From: Crocinitomix sp.
GTDB lineage: Bacteria; Bacteroidota; Bacteroidia; Flavobacteriales_D; Crocinitomicaceae
DNA: 64,000 bases
NCBI GenBank assembly: GCA_013138735.1
Contig: WTCE01000100.1
Location: 87,808-151,807 of the forward strand
Direction: 5' to 3'
The notes under the pieces were generated by a model. It searched no databases. It was not told the origin of the DNA and saw only the letters and a program-made list of their open reading frames with translations. This document shows positions 26,477-37,227 of the stretch, in pieces. The first letter of the stretch is position 1. Each line of letters opens with the position of its first letter. The position numbers and the translations under genes were made by a program.

Positions 26477-29400
26477 ATGCGACAATTTACTCGTAAAATC
26501 GGTTTGTTCAGTCTTGTTTTTAGCATTATAGCTATTCTTGGCGGAGCTGCGTTCGGTCAAGCCTATAATTTTGATTATTTATCGATTCAAAAAGGTTTGC
26601 CACAATCACAGGCTTTTTGTATCATGTTTGATTCAGATCAATATGCTTGGATCGGTACGCAAGGCGGAGGGTTATGTCGTTATGATGGTGAGAATTACAC
26701 CTATTATACAAAGAACGATTCTCTCATTTCGAATCGAATTTATAAAACTAAGGAGTTAGATGGTAGCATTTGGGTAGGGCAAAAAGGAGGAGTGACGCAA
26801 TTGAATTTAAATGGCGAATTTCAAACCAATTACCGACTAAATAGTAATTCGGTTATTATTCGAGACATAATCTTTTATAAAGGAGAATATCTTTTCGCTT
26901 CTAATAATGGTGTTTATCAGCTCTCAAATAATGAATTGGAAATTGTGACAGACAATCCTACAATTTTAGGAACCAATATTCATAATTTTTTTCTAACCAA
27001 TCAAGATGATCTTTGGCTTTGCACAGATGTCGGTTTATTAAGTTTTGATGATGTTTTCGGTAAATTATCCAAAGCAAAAGGTTTAAGTGCACCACATGTT
27101 GAATGCGCCGTTGAATTTAAAGATGAATGGGTAATAGGGACCTATGAAGGAGGCTTGAATTTTTACAATAAATCGAGTATCTACCGCAAAGAGCAATTCG
27201 AGGAGCTAGATGATAAAATTATTTTGAGTCTTTTTGTTTCCGGAGAAAATGAATTGTGGATTGGAACTATGAATAATGGTGTTTATGTCTACAATGCAAA
27301 AGATGGTGTTCTACGAAATTTCAGAACCAGCAATGGTTTATCAGGGAACCATATTAAAACCATAGTTGCCGATTATTGGGACAATATTTGGATTGGAACA
27401 AGTGGAGGAGGGGTTTCAGTATTTCAAAACAGTCCTTTCATTAAATACAATAGTGCTTCTGGCTTAAACGGAGATTATGTATTCTCTGTATTAAATGATT
27501 CGCGTGAAAACCTATGGTTGGGAACAGAGGGCATGGGCGTTATGCGAATTAATGATACGTCAAAAGTGTTGTTTGATGAAGAGTCTGGTTTTTATTCTGA
27601 AAAAGTCAAAAGCATTTATGAAGATTCGAAAGGATACGTTTGGTTTGGTACAGAAGGAAAAGGTGTGGGAGTATATAATCCTTATGACGCCAAGGATACC
27701 ATTTATTCATTTTACAACTCAAGCGGATTAAAAGGGAATTGGGTAAAGTGTTTTACAGAAGATCCTGTAACGAGTAAAGTATATATAGGAACAAGCGACG
27801 GTGGGATTTATTATGTCAAAAGAGGGAGCGGAGCAAACCCTGTCAATTCATTTAAGCGAATAGAAACTGAGTATGGAGAAGTGCCAAACCATATTACAGC
27901 TTTGCATTATATAAACGGGCGATTGTGGTTTGCAAATGATAACGGTAAATACGGTTTTATACAAAACGGTCAAATCACATTATTTAACGAAGCAAACAAA
28001 AGTTTTCGAAATATTGTTGTCCATAATAATACCGTTTGGATTGGATCAAAGGATAATGGGATCATGCGCCTAGAAATGATTCAAGATTCAATTCAAAACA
28101 AAGAGTGGATGAATTCAGGCACAAATTCTGGTTTCCAGTCAAACAATATTTATCAATTAATCTATCACAATAGCCAGTTATGGATAGGAACTGAAAAAGG
28201 CCTAGATCGATTAGATTTAGATTCCAATATGCGCCTTGCAAGTTTTGAACATTTTGGTTACGAAGAAGGGTTTGAGGGAGTAGAAACCAATATTAACGCT
28301 GGAAATGTTGATCAAGATGGTAATTTATGGTTCGGAACTGTAGATGGTCTGTACGTTTATAAAGGTCGTGATCCCAATCAATCGCAAAGAAAACCACCAG
28401 TACTTAAATTGAATGATTTCCAAATCGTATTTGAATCAATTGAAAATACCAATTATGCAAATGCTTTTCAAGATGGTAAAATCACCTCAGAATTAATCCT
28501 GCCTTACGATCAAAATCACATCAGCTTTCAGTTTAACGCGATACATTATTCATATGCCAAGAATATAAGGTACAGATGGAAGTTAGATGGCATTGATTCA
28601 GACTGGACACCAAGCACAACAATTAACGTAGCAACCTATCCAAATTTATTACCTGGCGAATACCTCTTCAATGTTCAAACCGCTATTGATGAAAATTGGG
28701 AGCAAGAACCAATTCAAATTGCTTTCTCAATTGATCAGCCTTATTGGGAGAAATTTTGGTTCAAGTTCGCTTATTATAGTTTGGGAATAATTTTGCTAAT
28801 CGTTATTGTTTTGCTCATTTTAGCAAGGCAAAGGCGAAAGAGTAAGGCACTCAATGAAAAATTAAAGCTAGAAAAAAACTTGTTAGAGTTGGAGCAAAAA
28901 GCCTTGCGCTTACAAATGAATCCACATTTCATTTTTAACGTGTTGAACTCAATTCACAACCTAATTATTTTGAATGATTCTGATAAAGCCCGTTATGCAT
29001 TGTCAAAATTTTCAAAACTCATGCGCCAAGTTTTAGAAAACTCACGTGAGAAATTTATTTCCATTGATGATGAAGTTGAAACCTTGCAAAATTATGTGCA
29101 ATTAGAACGTCTAACAGCAAATGCGAATATTGATTTGGATTTTGAATTTGCAGAGGATATGGATACCGCTGAGGAAATTTTACCGCCCTTGATGATTCAG
29201 CCCTTTGTTGAAAACGCAATTGTTCATGGTTTAAAAGGAGTTGATCGCAAAGGTGAAATTCGAGTTTCTTTTAAATGGATAGGAGATAATGTATTAGAAT
29301 GTGCAATTGCTGACAACGGCATAGGGCGTAAAAAAGCAAATGAAATCAAAGCACAGCAGGCGGCTTATCATAAATCTACAGCACTACAAGTAGCGCAAGA

Positions 29401-29515
29401 AAGGTTAGCGAATTTAAATCAAGAAACAACCTTCGTCCCATTCGAAATTTTAGATCTTAAAGATCCAAAAGGCCAACCCGCCGGTACTAAAGTTATCATT
29501 AGAATTTTGGTTTAA
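26477..29515 (+). CDS. Propeller-sensor histidine kinase of the LytS (His_kinase) type
   Basis: A 1012-residue sensor kinase. A signal peptide or anchor (about 1-28) is followed by two periplasmic seven-bladed propellers made of Reg_prop repeats (about 30-640, recurring LWIGT and VWFGT strands). A Y_Y_Y Ig domain (about 680-755), a membrane helix (about 766-786), a coiled coil, and the LytS-type phosphoacceptor H817 in QMNPHFIFN come next. The ATPase domain reaches the C-terminus. There is no fused receiver or AraC domain, unlike hybrid systems of gut Bacteroides, and no LytTR regulator lies next to it. The ligand is unknown; similar sensors detect polysaccharide pieces. Confidence 0.93.
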   Translation: MRQFTRKIGLFSLVFSIIAILGGAAFGQAYNFDYLSIQKGLPQSQAFCIMFDSDQYAWIGTQGGGLCRYDGENYTYYTKNDSLISNRIYKTKELDGSIWVGQKGGVTQLNLNGEFQTNYRLNSNSVIIRDIIFYKGEYLFASNNGVYQLSNNELEIVTDNPTILGTNIHNFFLTNQDDLWLCTDVGLLSFDDVFGKLSKAKGLSAPHVECAVEFKDEWVIGTYEGGLNFYNKSSIYRKEQFEELDDKIILSLFVSGENELWIGTMNNGVYVYNAKDGVLRNFRTSNGLSGNHIKTIVADYWDNIWIGTSGGGVSVFQNSPFIKYNSASGLNGDYVFSVLNDSRENLWLGTEGMGVMRINDTSKVLFDEESGFYSEKVKSIYEDSKGYVWFGTEGKGVGVYNPYDAKDTIYSFYNSSGLKGNWVKCFTEDPVTSKVYIGTSDGGIYYVKRGSGANPVNSFKRIETEYGEVPNHITALHYINGRLWFANDNGKYGFIQNGQITLFNEANKSFRNIVVHNNTVWIGSKDNGIMRLEMIQDSIQNKEWMNSGTNSGFQSNNIYQLIYHNSQLWIGTEKGLDRLDLDSNMRLASFEHFGYEEGFEGVETNINAGNVDQDGNLWFGTVDGLYVYKGRDPNQSQRKPPVLKLNDFQIVFESIENTNYANAFQDGKITSELILPYDQNHISFQFNAIHYSYAKNIRYRWKLDGIDSDWTPSTTINVATYPNLLPGEYLFNVQTAIDENWEQEPIQIAFSIDQPYWEKFWFKFAYYSLGIILLIVIVLLILARQRRKSKALNEKLKLEKNLLELEQKALRLQMNPHFIFNVLNSIHNLIILNDSDKARYALSKFSKLMRQVLENSREKFISIDDEVETLQNYVQLERLTANANIDLDFEFAEDMDTAEEILPPLMIQPFVENAIVHGLKGVDRKGEIRVSFKWIGDNVLECAIADNGIGRKKANEIKAQQAAYHKSTALQVAQERLANLNQETTFVPFEILDLKDPKGQPAGTKVIIRILV

Positions 29516-29696
29516 ATTGTTCTAAAGAATGATCTTTCCTCAAAATCAGTAGGTTTCTCCATCTCAAAAGACCCGTTTTCCCCATGGATGGGTAGTTATG
29601 TTTTTCTATACGGAAATTAGTACTAACAATTATGAGTAATTGCTGGTCGTCTCCGAAAAACCTGAAGAGAGTAGGAAAAATTTAATACATATTATT

Positions 29697-30071
29697 ATGA
29701 AAAAGTGCCTTTTATTATTTACACTAATGTTTTGTATGACATTTGGTTATGCACAAACAGATAAGTTGACTGTTCGAAATACTACAAGTCAACCAGTAGT
29801 TGTTAGAGCATTTGCGGCGAATCCCGGTTGTTCTCCACAAGTGTCATCTTCTTCAGGAGCAATAACTATTGCACCAGGAACGGTCGCTACATTTGCTTTA
29901 CCAATCAGTCCAGCTACTGAATGGAGTTCTATCAGAGTTACACCTGCTCCAGGAATGTTGGGAGTTGCGGGTACATTCGTTAGTGGATGTGTTGTAGGAT
30001 GTGGATCGAGTACAGTTGGTCCTTTAAGTGCGACATGGCTTTCTTGCACAGAAGTTGGATTAACTTTGTAA
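29697..30071 (+). CDS. Small secreted protein with four Cys, unknown function
   Basis: 124 residues from the ATG at 29697 (an upstream TTG at 29640 is not credible). A clear signal peptide ends FGYAQT. The mature part of about 104 residues is rich in Thr, Ser, Val, Gly and Pro (TVRNTTSQPVVVRAF, ISPATEWSSIRVTP) with four Cys (NPGCSP, SGCVVGCGSS, WLSCTE). This fits a small disulfide-stabilised beta-sandwich. No family is recognised and no sorting domain is present. It follows the propeller kinase after 181 bp and is followed by a hairpin. A periplasmic or surface structural or binding role is a guess. Confidence 0.75.
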   Translation: MKKCLLLFTLMFCMTFGYAQTDKLTVRNTTSQPVVVRAFAANPGCSPQVSSSSGAITIAPGTVATFALPISPATEWSSIRVTPAPGMLGVAGTFVSGCVVGCGSSTVGPLSATWLSCTEVGLTL

Positions 30072-30138
30072 ATAAGAGTGCGCTTGTAGCCTTAATGGAT
30101 GTGTGTAATTTTTAAAGCTGCTAAGACACTTTAGGTTT

Positions 30139-30179
30139 GGTTCGAAATGATTTCTTAATATTCGCAATCATTTCGAATC
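30139..30179 (+). terminator. Strong hairpin after the small secreted-protein gene
   Basis: Arms 30139-30152 and 30166-30179 pair over 14 bp with one wobble. A weak T-rich stretch (TCTTATTT) follows, so it is probably a terminator or an RNA-stabilising stem. Confidence 0.55.
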
Positions 30180-30292
30180 AGATCTTATTTAGATTTCCTT
30201 ATTCAGCCTAACATCTAAAACAAAGTCATTACGCTGTCAATTGATAAAAAGATATTAGACCGCTTCGCTATTAGATTTAGCATTAAAGCATC

Positions 30293-30729
30293 AAAACTCC
30301 CGTCAAATCGTATTGAAAATTGAAACGCCCACGTCATCTCGCCATTAAAGCATTCAAGCATTAAATCATTGAAAACTCCCGTCAAATCGTATTGAAAATT
30401 GCACATTGAAAATTGAAACGCCCACGTCATATCGCCATTAAAGCATTAAAGCCCCCGTCAAATCGTATTGAACATTGAACATTGATCATTGTACATTGAA
30501 ACGCCCCGGTCATCTCGCCATTAAAGTATTCCAACATTAAATCATTGAAAACTCCCGTCAAATCGTATTGAAAATTGCACATTGAAAATTGAAACACCCA
30601 CGTTAAATCGCCATCAAATCATCAAAAGAATCAAATAATCAGATCATCAACCCCTCGGTCAAACCGCCAAATCGCCATCAAAAATATCAAATAATCAGAT
30701 CATCAACTCCTCCGTCAAACCATCAAACC
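30293..30729. repeat. Imperfect repeat block in the convergent spacer before pcrA
   Basis: Four imperfect copies begin at 30293, 30372, 30452 and 30548. Each carries CCCGTCAAATCGTATTGAA, a run of 7-mers (ATTGAAA, ATTGCAC, ATTGAAC) and, in different degrees of decay, CATCTCGCCATTAAAGCATT. The four units are about 79, 80, 96 and 80 bp. Copy 3 holds five successive 7-mers (30467-30501). From 30600 the block changes to a second pair of units built on AATCAAATAATCAGATCATCAAC. The remaining gap sequence from 30072 holds only the hairpin at 30139-30179. No gene is credible here. Confidence 0.9.
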
Positions 30730-30730
30730 A

Positions 30731-33010
30731 TCAATCTACAACTTCTAACTTGGCAAACTTCAACAACAATTGCTTATTGCCCGCTTTCGGAAAAAATACG
30801 GTGGCCTTTGTGGGAGGTGTTCCTTCCAGTCCTACTACTTTGCCCTTTCCAAACCTTTCGTGAACAACATTGTATCCTACCTTTAAATCTAGTTCCTGGG
30901 CAATAGTTCCTTTGGCCGGTTTTTTAGGTTTAGCTTCGTTTACAGGAGTCAACTTTCTGCGGTTTGAGAATAAGGGTTCTTTGTTGCCCAGTTTTCGCTC
31001 CATATTAACTTGGTTCATTGAACGACCACCACCCATGCTATTCGAGCGCGGTTGATTAATCATCTCTAAATGATCGGGATCAATTTCATCAATAAAGCGA
31101 CTTGGTTCACTTGTAACAATATTACCCCATCTAAAACGGCTAGAGGCGTATGATAAAGTAGCCATTTTTTCAGCTCTTGTCAAAGCCACGTAAAATAAGC
31201 GGCGCTCTTCTTCTAATTCGGATCTTGAGTTTAATGCTAGCTGTGAAGGGAATAGGTTTTCTTCTAAGCCTACAATATATACGTAGGGGAATTCAAGTCC
31301 TTTCGAGGCGTGAATCGTCATTAACGTAATTTTGTCCTTATCTTCTTCTTTGTCTTGATCAGCATCTGTAAGTAAGGCAACGTCAACCATGAAATCGCTC
31401 AAATAAGCCGTTTCACCTTCGCTAATCGTTTGCGTAAACTCCTTAATTCCTGAAAGCAAGGCCTGAATGTTTTCATGACGAGAAACACCTTCGGGTGATT
31501 TATCGTCATACAAATCTTTTAAAATCCCTGAGCTTTTTGCTATATTCTCGGCTAAGGAATAAGCATCTACTTTTTCGAGTTGAACAGCATAACTATTTAT
31601 GGATGTTACAAAGGCATTAAGCTTTGTCATTGCTCCAGTTGGTATTCCTGCAGGATATTTTTGTGGGTGAGAAATAACTTCCCATAAGCTAACATCATGT
31701 TGCGAGGCAGTAATTATGATTTTTTCAATCGTAGTTTTCCCAATCCCTCTTTTCGGATAATTAATTACCCGTTTTAAGGCTTCTTCATCCGAATTGTTGG
31801 CTGTTAATCTAAAATAGGCCAGCAAATCTTTAATCTCTTTGCGCTGATAGAAGGACTGTCCTCCGTAAATCTTATACGGCAAATTAAGTTTCCGCAATGA
31901 TTCCTCAAATGAACGCGATTGTGCATTCGTTCTATAAAGAATAGCAAAGTCAGAATTTGAAGCACCTTCATGATTCTTGGTTTCAAAAATCATATGACTG
32001 ATCGACTTCCCTTCTTCATTATCCGTTAACGAACGCAATACCTTTATTTTGTTTCCGTCCGAATTGTCGGTCCAAACTGTTTTTTGAATTTGATCTTTAT
32101 TTTTAGCGATAACACTATTCGCCGCGTTTACAATTGTTTTAGTACTTCTATAGTTTTGTTCAAGCTTAAAAACCTTGTGGTCTTTATAATCATTTTTAAA
32201 ATTGAGGATGTTTTCGATATTCGCTCCACGGAAAGAGTATATACTTTGAGCATCATCTCCAACAACACATATATTAGTATAGGCAGCTGCCAATTTTTTT
32301 ACAATTAAATACTGCGAGTAATTCGTATCCTGGTACTCATCCACTAAAACATATTTGAATTTATGCTGGTAGTAATGCAAAACATCCGCATGGTCTCTTA
32401 ATAATACATTCGTCTTATATAATAAGTCATCAAAATCCATAGCACCTGCCATAAAACAACGCTTTTCGTAAGCCCGATAAATTTCAAACAAACGCGGTTT
32501 TCCACTCATTCTGTCTTCCGCAACCACATCCGAATTGGCTTCGTATGCTGCCGCAGATATTAAATTGTTCTTTGCAGAAGATATTCGGCTCAGTATTAAG
32601 TTAGCCTTATAAGTTTTATCATCTAAACGTAATTCCCTTACAATTGCCCTTATTAGGCTGCGCGAATCTTGCGTATCATAAATCGTGAAATTGGATGGAT
32701 AGCCCAATTTGTCGGAATGATGACGTAAAATTCGAGCAAATACGGAGTGAAATGTACCCATGGATATATTCTTTGCTTCAGAACCACCAATGATCTGCGC
32801 AATTCTTTCTTTCATTTCCTTAGCAGCCTTATTCGTAAATGTTAAAGCCAAAATATTGAACGGATCAACCCCGTTCTTTATCATATGCGCAATTCGGTAA
32901 GTTAAAACTCTTGTTTTGCCCGATCCTGCTCCCGCAATAACCATAGTTGCACCCTCGGTACTCAAAACGGCTGCTTTTTGCTCCGGGTTTAATGATTCTA
33001 AATAATCCAT
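30731..33010 (-). CDS. pcrA: UvrD/PcrA-family ATP-dependent DNA helicase
   Basis: A superfamily 1A 3'-5' helicase acting in repair and in clearing of recombination intermediates or stalled forks. 759 residues with Walker A GAGSGKTR near residue 30, the DEYQDTN Walker B, QNYRSTKTI motif IV, LMTIHASKGLEFPYV motif V and VALTRAE motif VI. The C-terminal Tudor-like domain (LKVGYNVVHERFGKGKVVGLEG), known in PcrA and UvrD for binding RNA polymerase, is present. The repeat block ends one base from the stop codon. The symbol uvrD would serve equally well; the family cannot be split by eye. Confidence 0.95.
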   Translation of the reverse strand: MDYLESLNPEQKAAVLSTEGATMVIAGAGSGKTRVLTYRIAHMIKNGVDPFNILALTFTNKAAKEMKERIAQIIGGSEAKNISMGTFHSVFARILRHHSDKLGYPSNFTIYDTQDSRSLIRAIVRELRLDDKTYKANLILSRISSAKNNLISAAAYEANSDVVAEDRMSGKPRLFEIYRAYEKRCFMAGAMDFDDLLYKTNVLLRDHADVLHYYQHKFKYVLVDEYQDTNYSQYLIVKKLAAAYTNICVVGDDAQSIYSFRGANIENILNFKNDYKDHKVFKLEQNYRSTKTIVNAANSVIAKNKDQIQKTVWTDNSDGNKIKVLRSLTDNEEGKSISHMIFETKNHEGASNSDFAILYRTNAQSRSFEESLRKLNLPYKIYGGQSFYQRKEIKDLLAYFRLTANNSDEEALKRVINYPKRGIGKTTIEKIIITASQHDVSLWEVISHPQKYPAGIPTGAMTKLNAFVTSINSYAVQLEKVDAYSLAENIAKSSGILKDLYDDKSPEGVSRHENIQALLSGIKEFTQTISEGETAYLSDFMVDVALLTDADQDKEEDKDKITLMTIHASKGLEFPYVYIVGLEENLFPSQLALNSRSELEEERRLFYVALTRAEKMATLSYASSRFRWGNIVTSEPSRFIDEIDPDHLEMINQPRSNSMGGGRSMNQVNMERKLGNKEPLFSNRRKLTPVNEAKPKKPAKGTIAQELDLKVGYNVVHERFGKGKVVGLEGTPPTKATVFFPKAGNKQLLLKFAKLEVVD

Positions 33011-33175
33011 AGAACAAAAATAGAGATTATATAAGCACGGTTTAAACTCTGAAAAGGATATTTTTCCGAAATTAAAAAAAGGCTGAAAATCAACGAGTTA
33101 AATACGGGGTGAAATTGGGTCGAATAGATTTTCAACATCATTTTGTGAAAAATGTCAAAAATACTTTAACAAAAG

Positions 33176-33205
33176 TTGTTTAATAAAAAAAACTTAATAC
33201 CTTTG
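33176..33205 (+). promoter_or_regulatory. Promoter of the str-S10-spc-alpha ribosomal superoperon
   Basis: TTG (33176-33178), a 19-base spacer and TACCTTTG (33198-33205) match the Bacteroidota sigma-ABfr consensus exactly. Transcription should start near 33212, about 65 bases before rpsL. It lies in the 266-bp divergent gap with pcrA. Confidence 0.85.
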
Positions 33206-33276
33206 CACTCCGAATTTTGACGAATTTGGGCGCATTATATTGTGAAATAAATAGATAAAAACAACAACAAGGTACT

Positions 33277-33651
33277 ATGCCAACTATACAACAATTAATT
33301 AGAAAAGGTAGAGTAGCTCAGGTAAAGACAAGCAAGTCAGCAGCACTTGATTCTTGCCCGCAGCGAAGAGGAGTTTGTGTAAGAGTTTACACAACTACGC
33401 CTAAGAAACCAAACTCAGCTATGAGAAAAGTAGCAAGAGTAAGACTTACCAACGGTAAAGAGGTGAATGCCTATATCGGAGGAGAAGGCCATAACTTACA
33501 AGAACACTCGATTGTGTTAGTAAGAGGTGGAAGAGTCAAAGATTTACCAGGAGTTCGTTACCACATTGTACGTGGAGCTTTAGATACTGCTGGTGTTGAA
33601 GGAAGACTACAAAGAAGATCAAAATACGGTGCTAAACGTCCTAAGAAATAA
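33277..33651 (+). CDS. rpsL: 30S ribosomal protein S12
   Basis: 124 residues, the usual length. S12 sits in the decoding centre and helps check codon-anticodon pairing. The segments [18 protein letters not shown] and [13 protein letters not shown] hold the two lysines whose replacement gives streptomycin resistance in other bacteria; both are wild type here. First gene of the superoperon, 7 bases before rpsG. Confidence 0.99.
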   Translation: MPTIQQLIRKGRVAQVKTSKSAALDSCPQRRGVCVRVYTTTPKKPNSAMRKVARVRLTNGKEVNAYIGGEGHNLQEHSIVLVRGGRVKDLPGVRYHIVRGALDTAGVEGRLQRRSKYGAKRPKK

Positions 33652-33658
33652 GTGAATC

Positions 33659-34132
33659 ATGAGAAGAAGACAAGCAAAAAAACACGTTATACTACCTGAT
33701 CCTAAGTTTAAGGACATTTTAGTAACTAAGTTCGTTAATAACCTAATGATTCACGGGAAGAAATCAGTTTCTTTCAAGATTTTTTATGATGCTATGGATA
33801 TCATAGCTGAAAAAAATGAAGAAGAAAACCCCGTTGACGTTTGGAAAAAAGCATTAACAAATATCACTCCTAATGTAGAAGTGAGATCAAGAAGAGTTGG
33901 TGGAGCTACGTTCCAAATCCCAACTCCTGTTCGTGATAACAGAAAACAATCTTTGGCTATGAAATGGTTAATTGGTTTTTCAAGAAAGAGAAACGAAAAG
34001 ACTATGGCTCAAAAGTTAGCTTTTGAAGTTATGGCAGCCGCTAAAGAAGAAGGTGCAGCTTACAAGAAAAAGGAAGATATGCACAGAATGGCAGAGGCAA
34101 ATAAAGCATTCTCACATTTTAACAGGTTTTAA
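33659..34132 (+). CDS. rpsG: 30S ribosomal protein S7
   Basis: 157 residues. S7 starts assembly of the 16S rRNA 3' domain and lines the E and P sites. The N-terminus [17 protein letters not shown] and the block [21 protein letters not shown] are family marks. In E. coli S7 represses its own str operon by binding the rpsL-rpsG spacer; here that spacer is only 7 bases, so that mode is unlikely. Followed by fusA after 2 bases. Confidence 0.99.
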   Translation: MRRRQAKKHVILPDPKFKDILVTKFVNNLMIHGKKSVSFKIFYDAMDIIAEKNEEENPVDVWKKALTNITPNVEVRSRRVGGATFQIPTPVRDNRKQSLAMKWLIGFSRKRNEKTMAQKLAFEVMAAAKEEGAAYKKKEDMHRMAEANKAFSHFNRF

Positions 34133-34134
34133 TC

Positions 34135-36273
34135 ATGGCTAAGAAGAGAGATTTAGCATACACTAGAAATATTGGGATTATGGCCCATGTTGATGCTGGT
34201 AAAACAACAACGACTGAGCGTATCCTTTACTATACAGGAGTAAGTCATAAAATTGGTGAAGTACATGATGGTGCTGCAACAATGGATTGGATGGAACAAG
34301 AGCAAGAAAGAGGTATTACAATTACTTCTGCTGCTACAACCTGTTTCTGGCAGTACCCAACTATTCAAGGTGAACCGGTTGATGCTACTAGAGATTATAG
34401 AATTAATATTATTGACACACCTGGTCACGTTGATTTTACTGTAGAGGTAGAACGTTCATTGCGTGTATTGGATGGAGCTGTTGCATTAATTTGTGCTGCT
34501 TCAGGTGTTGAGCCTCAGTCTGAAACTGTTTGGAGACAAGCGGATAAGTATGGTGTTCCAAGAATTTGTTTTGTAAACAAAATGGACCGTGCTGGAGCTG
34601 ACTTTATGAAGTGTGTTACTGAAGTGCGCGAGCGTTTAGGTGGTAACCCTTTACCATTGCAGATTCCTATCGGAGCTGAAGATGAATTCAAAGGAGTAGT
34701 TGATTTGATCACTATGAAAGGAATTATCTGGGATGAGGAAAACATGGGGAGTACTTATAAAGAAGTAGAAATCCCTGAAGACCTTTTGGAAGAAGCACAA
34801 GAGTGGAGAGATAAATTAATTGAAGCAGTAGCTGAATCTGATGAAGCTTTAATGGAGAAATTCTTTGAAGATTCTGATTCAATTACAAAAGAAGAAATGT
34901 TTGCTGCGATTCGTAAATCGACAATAAGCATGGCTATTCAACCAATCATGTGTGGTTCTGCCTTTAAAAATAAAGGTGTTCAAACTATGTTGGATGCAGT
35001 TATGGCATTCTTACCTTCTCCTTATGATAAAGGAGCTGTTACAGGAATTGATCCTAAAACTGACAAGGAAACTTCAAGAGAACCAAGTATTGATGAGCCT
35101 ACGGCTGCATTAGCATTTAAAATTGCTACGGATCCATTTGTTGGAAGACTTTGTTTCTTCAGAATGTATTCTGGTAAAATTGATTCTGGATCATATATTC
35201 ACAATACAAGAACTGACAAGAAGGAACGTATTTCACGTATCTTCCAAATGCACTCTAACAAACAGCAAGCAATCGATATGATTGAAGCTGGTGATATTGG
35301 AGCTGGTGTTGGATTTAAAGATATCCGTACAGGTGATACATTATGTGATCCTGCACATCAAATTGTTTTGGAATCTATGGATTTCCCAGATCCAGTTATT
35401 GGTATTGCTATTGAGCCTAAGACTCAAGCAGATGTTGATAAATTAGGGATGGGATTAAATAAGTTATCTGAAGAAGATCCTACATTTAAAATTACAACAA
35501 ACGAAGATTCTGGTCAAACTGTAATCTCAGGAATGGGAGAGCTTCACCTAGAGGTGTTAGTTGATCGTTTGAAAAGAGAATTCGGTGTTGAGGTTAATGA
35601 AGGTGCTCCTCAAGTAGCTTACAAAGAGAAAATTAATGCAACTGTTGATCACAGAGAAGTTTATAAGAAACAATCAGGTGGTCGTGGTAAATTTGCTGAC
35701 ATTAGCATTATCATTTCTCCACAAGACGACGCTGAGAAAGATGGTCTTGAATTCATAAACAAAATTAAAGGTGGTAACATTCCTAGAGAATTTATCCCTT
35801 CAATTGAAAAAGGATTCAAAGATTCAATGAAAAACGGTGTTTTAGCTGGATTCCCGATTGATACGCTTAAAGTTGAATTATTAGATGGTTCATACCATGA
35901 TGTAGATTCAGATGCATTGTCTTTCGAGATTTGTGCGAAGATGGCTTATAGAAATGGATTGAAAAATGCATCTCCTGAGTTATTAGAGCCAATCATGAAA
36001 ATTGAGGTGGTAACACCTGAAGCGAACATGGGTGATATTGTTGGAGATTTAAATAAGCGTAGAGGTCAGATCAACGGAATGGACGATCGATCAGGAGCGA
36101 AAATCATCAAAGCTGATGTTCCACTTTCAGAAATGTTTGGATATGTAACTACATTGAGAACTTTGTCTTCAGGTAGAGCAACATCAACAATGGAGTTTTC
36201 GCATTACGCAACGACTCCAAAGAATATTGCTGAAGGAGTAATTAAGAAAGTTAAAGGTAAAGTTGAAGCATAA
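34135..36273 (+). CDS. fusA: Elongation factor G
   Basis: A 712-residue translational GTPase that drives tRNA and mRNA translocation. G motifs are visible: [13 protein letters not shown] (G1), DTPGHVDF (G3), NKMDRAGAD (G4). Domains II-V follow, with [10 protein letters not shown] in the C-terminal part. The E. coli str operon continues with tuf, but here the next gene is rpsJ, so tuf is elsewhere. No insertion or missing motif was seen. Confidence 0.99.
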   Translation: MAKKRDLAYTRNIGIMAHVDAGKTTTTERILYYTGVSHKIGEVHDGAATMDWMEQEQERGITITSAATTCFWQYPTIQGEPVDATRDYRINIIDTPGHVDFTVEVERSLRVLDGAVALICAASGVEPQSETVWRQADKYGVPRICFVNKMDRAGADFMKCVTEVRERLGGNPLPLQIPIGAEDEFKGVVDLITMKGIIWDEENMGSTYKEVEIPEDLLEEAQEWRDKLIEAVAESDEALMEKFFEDSDSITKEEMFAAIRKSTISMAIQPIMCGSAFKNKGVQTMLDAVMAFLPSPYDKGAVTGIDPKTDKETSREPSIDEPTAALAFKIATDPFVGRLCFFRMYSGKIDSGSYIHNTRTDKKERISRIFQMHSNKQQAIDMIEAGDIGAGVGFKDIRTGDTLCDPAHQIVLESMDFPDPVIGIAIEPKTQADVDKLGMGLNKLSEEDPTFKITTNEDSGQTVISGMGELHLEVLVDRLKREFGVEVNEGAPQVAYKEKINATVDHREVYKKQSGGRGKFADISIIISPQDDAEKDGLEFINKIKGGNIPREFIPSIEKGFKDSMKNGVLAGFPIDTLKVELLDGSYHDVDSDALSFEICAKMAYRNGLKNASPELLEPIMKIEVVTPEANMGDIVGDLNKRRGQINGMDDRSGAKIIKADVPLSEMFGYVTTLRTLSSGRATSTMEFSHYATTPKNIAEGVIKKVKGKVEA

Positions 36274-36288
36274 TAAAGAGCCAGAAAA

Positions 36289-36594
36289 ATGAGCCAAAAA
36301 ATTAGAATAAAATTAAAATCTTACGATCACAACTTAGTTGACAAGTCAGCTGAAAAGATTGTAAAGGCGGTTAAAGCAACTGGCGCTGTAGTAAGCGGAC
36401 CAATTCCTTTACCGACACATAAAAGAATTTACACGGTGTTAAAATCACCACACGTAAATAAAAAGGCAAGAGAACAATTTCAATTGTCAGCTTATAAAAG
36501 ATTGATCGACATTTATAGTTCATCATCTAAAACAGTTGACGCTTTGATGAAATTAGAATTGCCAAGTGGAGTTAACGTTGAAATTAAAGTTTAA
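36289..36594 (+). CDS. rpsJ: 30S ribosomal protein S10
   Basis: 101 residues. S10 is a 30S head protein and, with NusB, part of transcription antitermination complexes. Family marks are [14 protein letters not shown], the loop [21 protein letters not shown] and the [11 protein letters not shown] end. It opens the S10 section of the superoperon; with fusA only 15 bases upstream there is no room for a separate S10 leader of the E. coli type. Confidence 0.99.
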   Translation: MSQKIRIKLKSYDHNLVDKSAEKIVKAVKATGAVVSGPIPLPTHKRIYTVLKSPHVNKKAREQFQLSAYKRLIDIYSSSSKTVDALMKLELPSGVNVEIKV

Positions 36595-36611
36595 CAAGTA
36601 ATAAATTAAGT

Positions 36612-37226
36612 ATGCCAGGGATTATTGGAAAGAAAATCGGAATGACTAGCATCTACAGTGCCGAGGGCAAGGCAACGCCATGCACAGTGTTAGAAGCTGG
36701 TCCTTGTGTTGTAACGCAAGTGAAAACCGAAAAAAAAGACGGCTATAATGCTGTTCAACTAGCGTTTGGAGAAAAACGTGAGAAGAATACATCAGCCGGT
36801 CTTCAAGGACATTTCAAAAAAGCTAAAACTACGCCAAAGTCAAAATTGGCTGAGTTTGATGGTTTTGAAGATTTGAACTTAGGAGATGTTGTCGGTGTTG
36901 ACATTTTTGAAGAAAACACTTTTGTTGATGTAGTTGGTACATCAAAAGGTAAAGGTTTTCAAGGGGTTGTAAAACGACACGGGTTCGCCGGTGTTGGACA
37001 AGCAACTCACGGTCAACATAACAGATTAAGAGCGCCAGGATCAATTGGTGCAGCTTCTTATCCTGCGAGAGTATTCAAAGGAATGAGAATGGCAGGTCAA
37101 ATGGGTAACGTTCGCGTAACTCAGCCAAACTTGCAAATATTAAAAGTATTAACTGATAAGAATTTGATTATAGTAAAAGGATCCGTTCCTGGTGCTAAAG
37201 GTTCTTACGTATTAATTGAGAAATAA
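36612..37226 (+). CDS. rplC: 50S ribosomal protein L3
   Basis: 204 residues. L3 binds early to 23S rRNA and reaches the peptidyl-transferase centre. [13 protein letters not shown] at the start, then [13 protein letters not shown] and [17 protein letters not shown], are typical. Ends one base before rplD. Confidence 0.99.
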   Translation: MPGIIGKKIGMTSIYSAEGKATPCTVLEAGPCVVTQVKTEKKDGYNAVQLAFGEKREKNTSAGLQGHFKKAKTTPKSKLAEFDGFEDLNLGDVVGVDIFEENTFVDVVGTSKGKGFQGVVKRHGFAGVGQATHGQHNRLRAPGSIGAASYPARVFKGMRMAGQMGNVRVTQPNLQILKVLTDKNLIIVKGSVPGAKGSYVLIEK

Positions 37227-37227
37227 G

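Noticed and set aside
30215..30430. 71-codon reading frame on the minus strand in the repeat block
   Set aside because: It is made of the repeat units themselves; composition follows the repeat and no start signal or family is seen.
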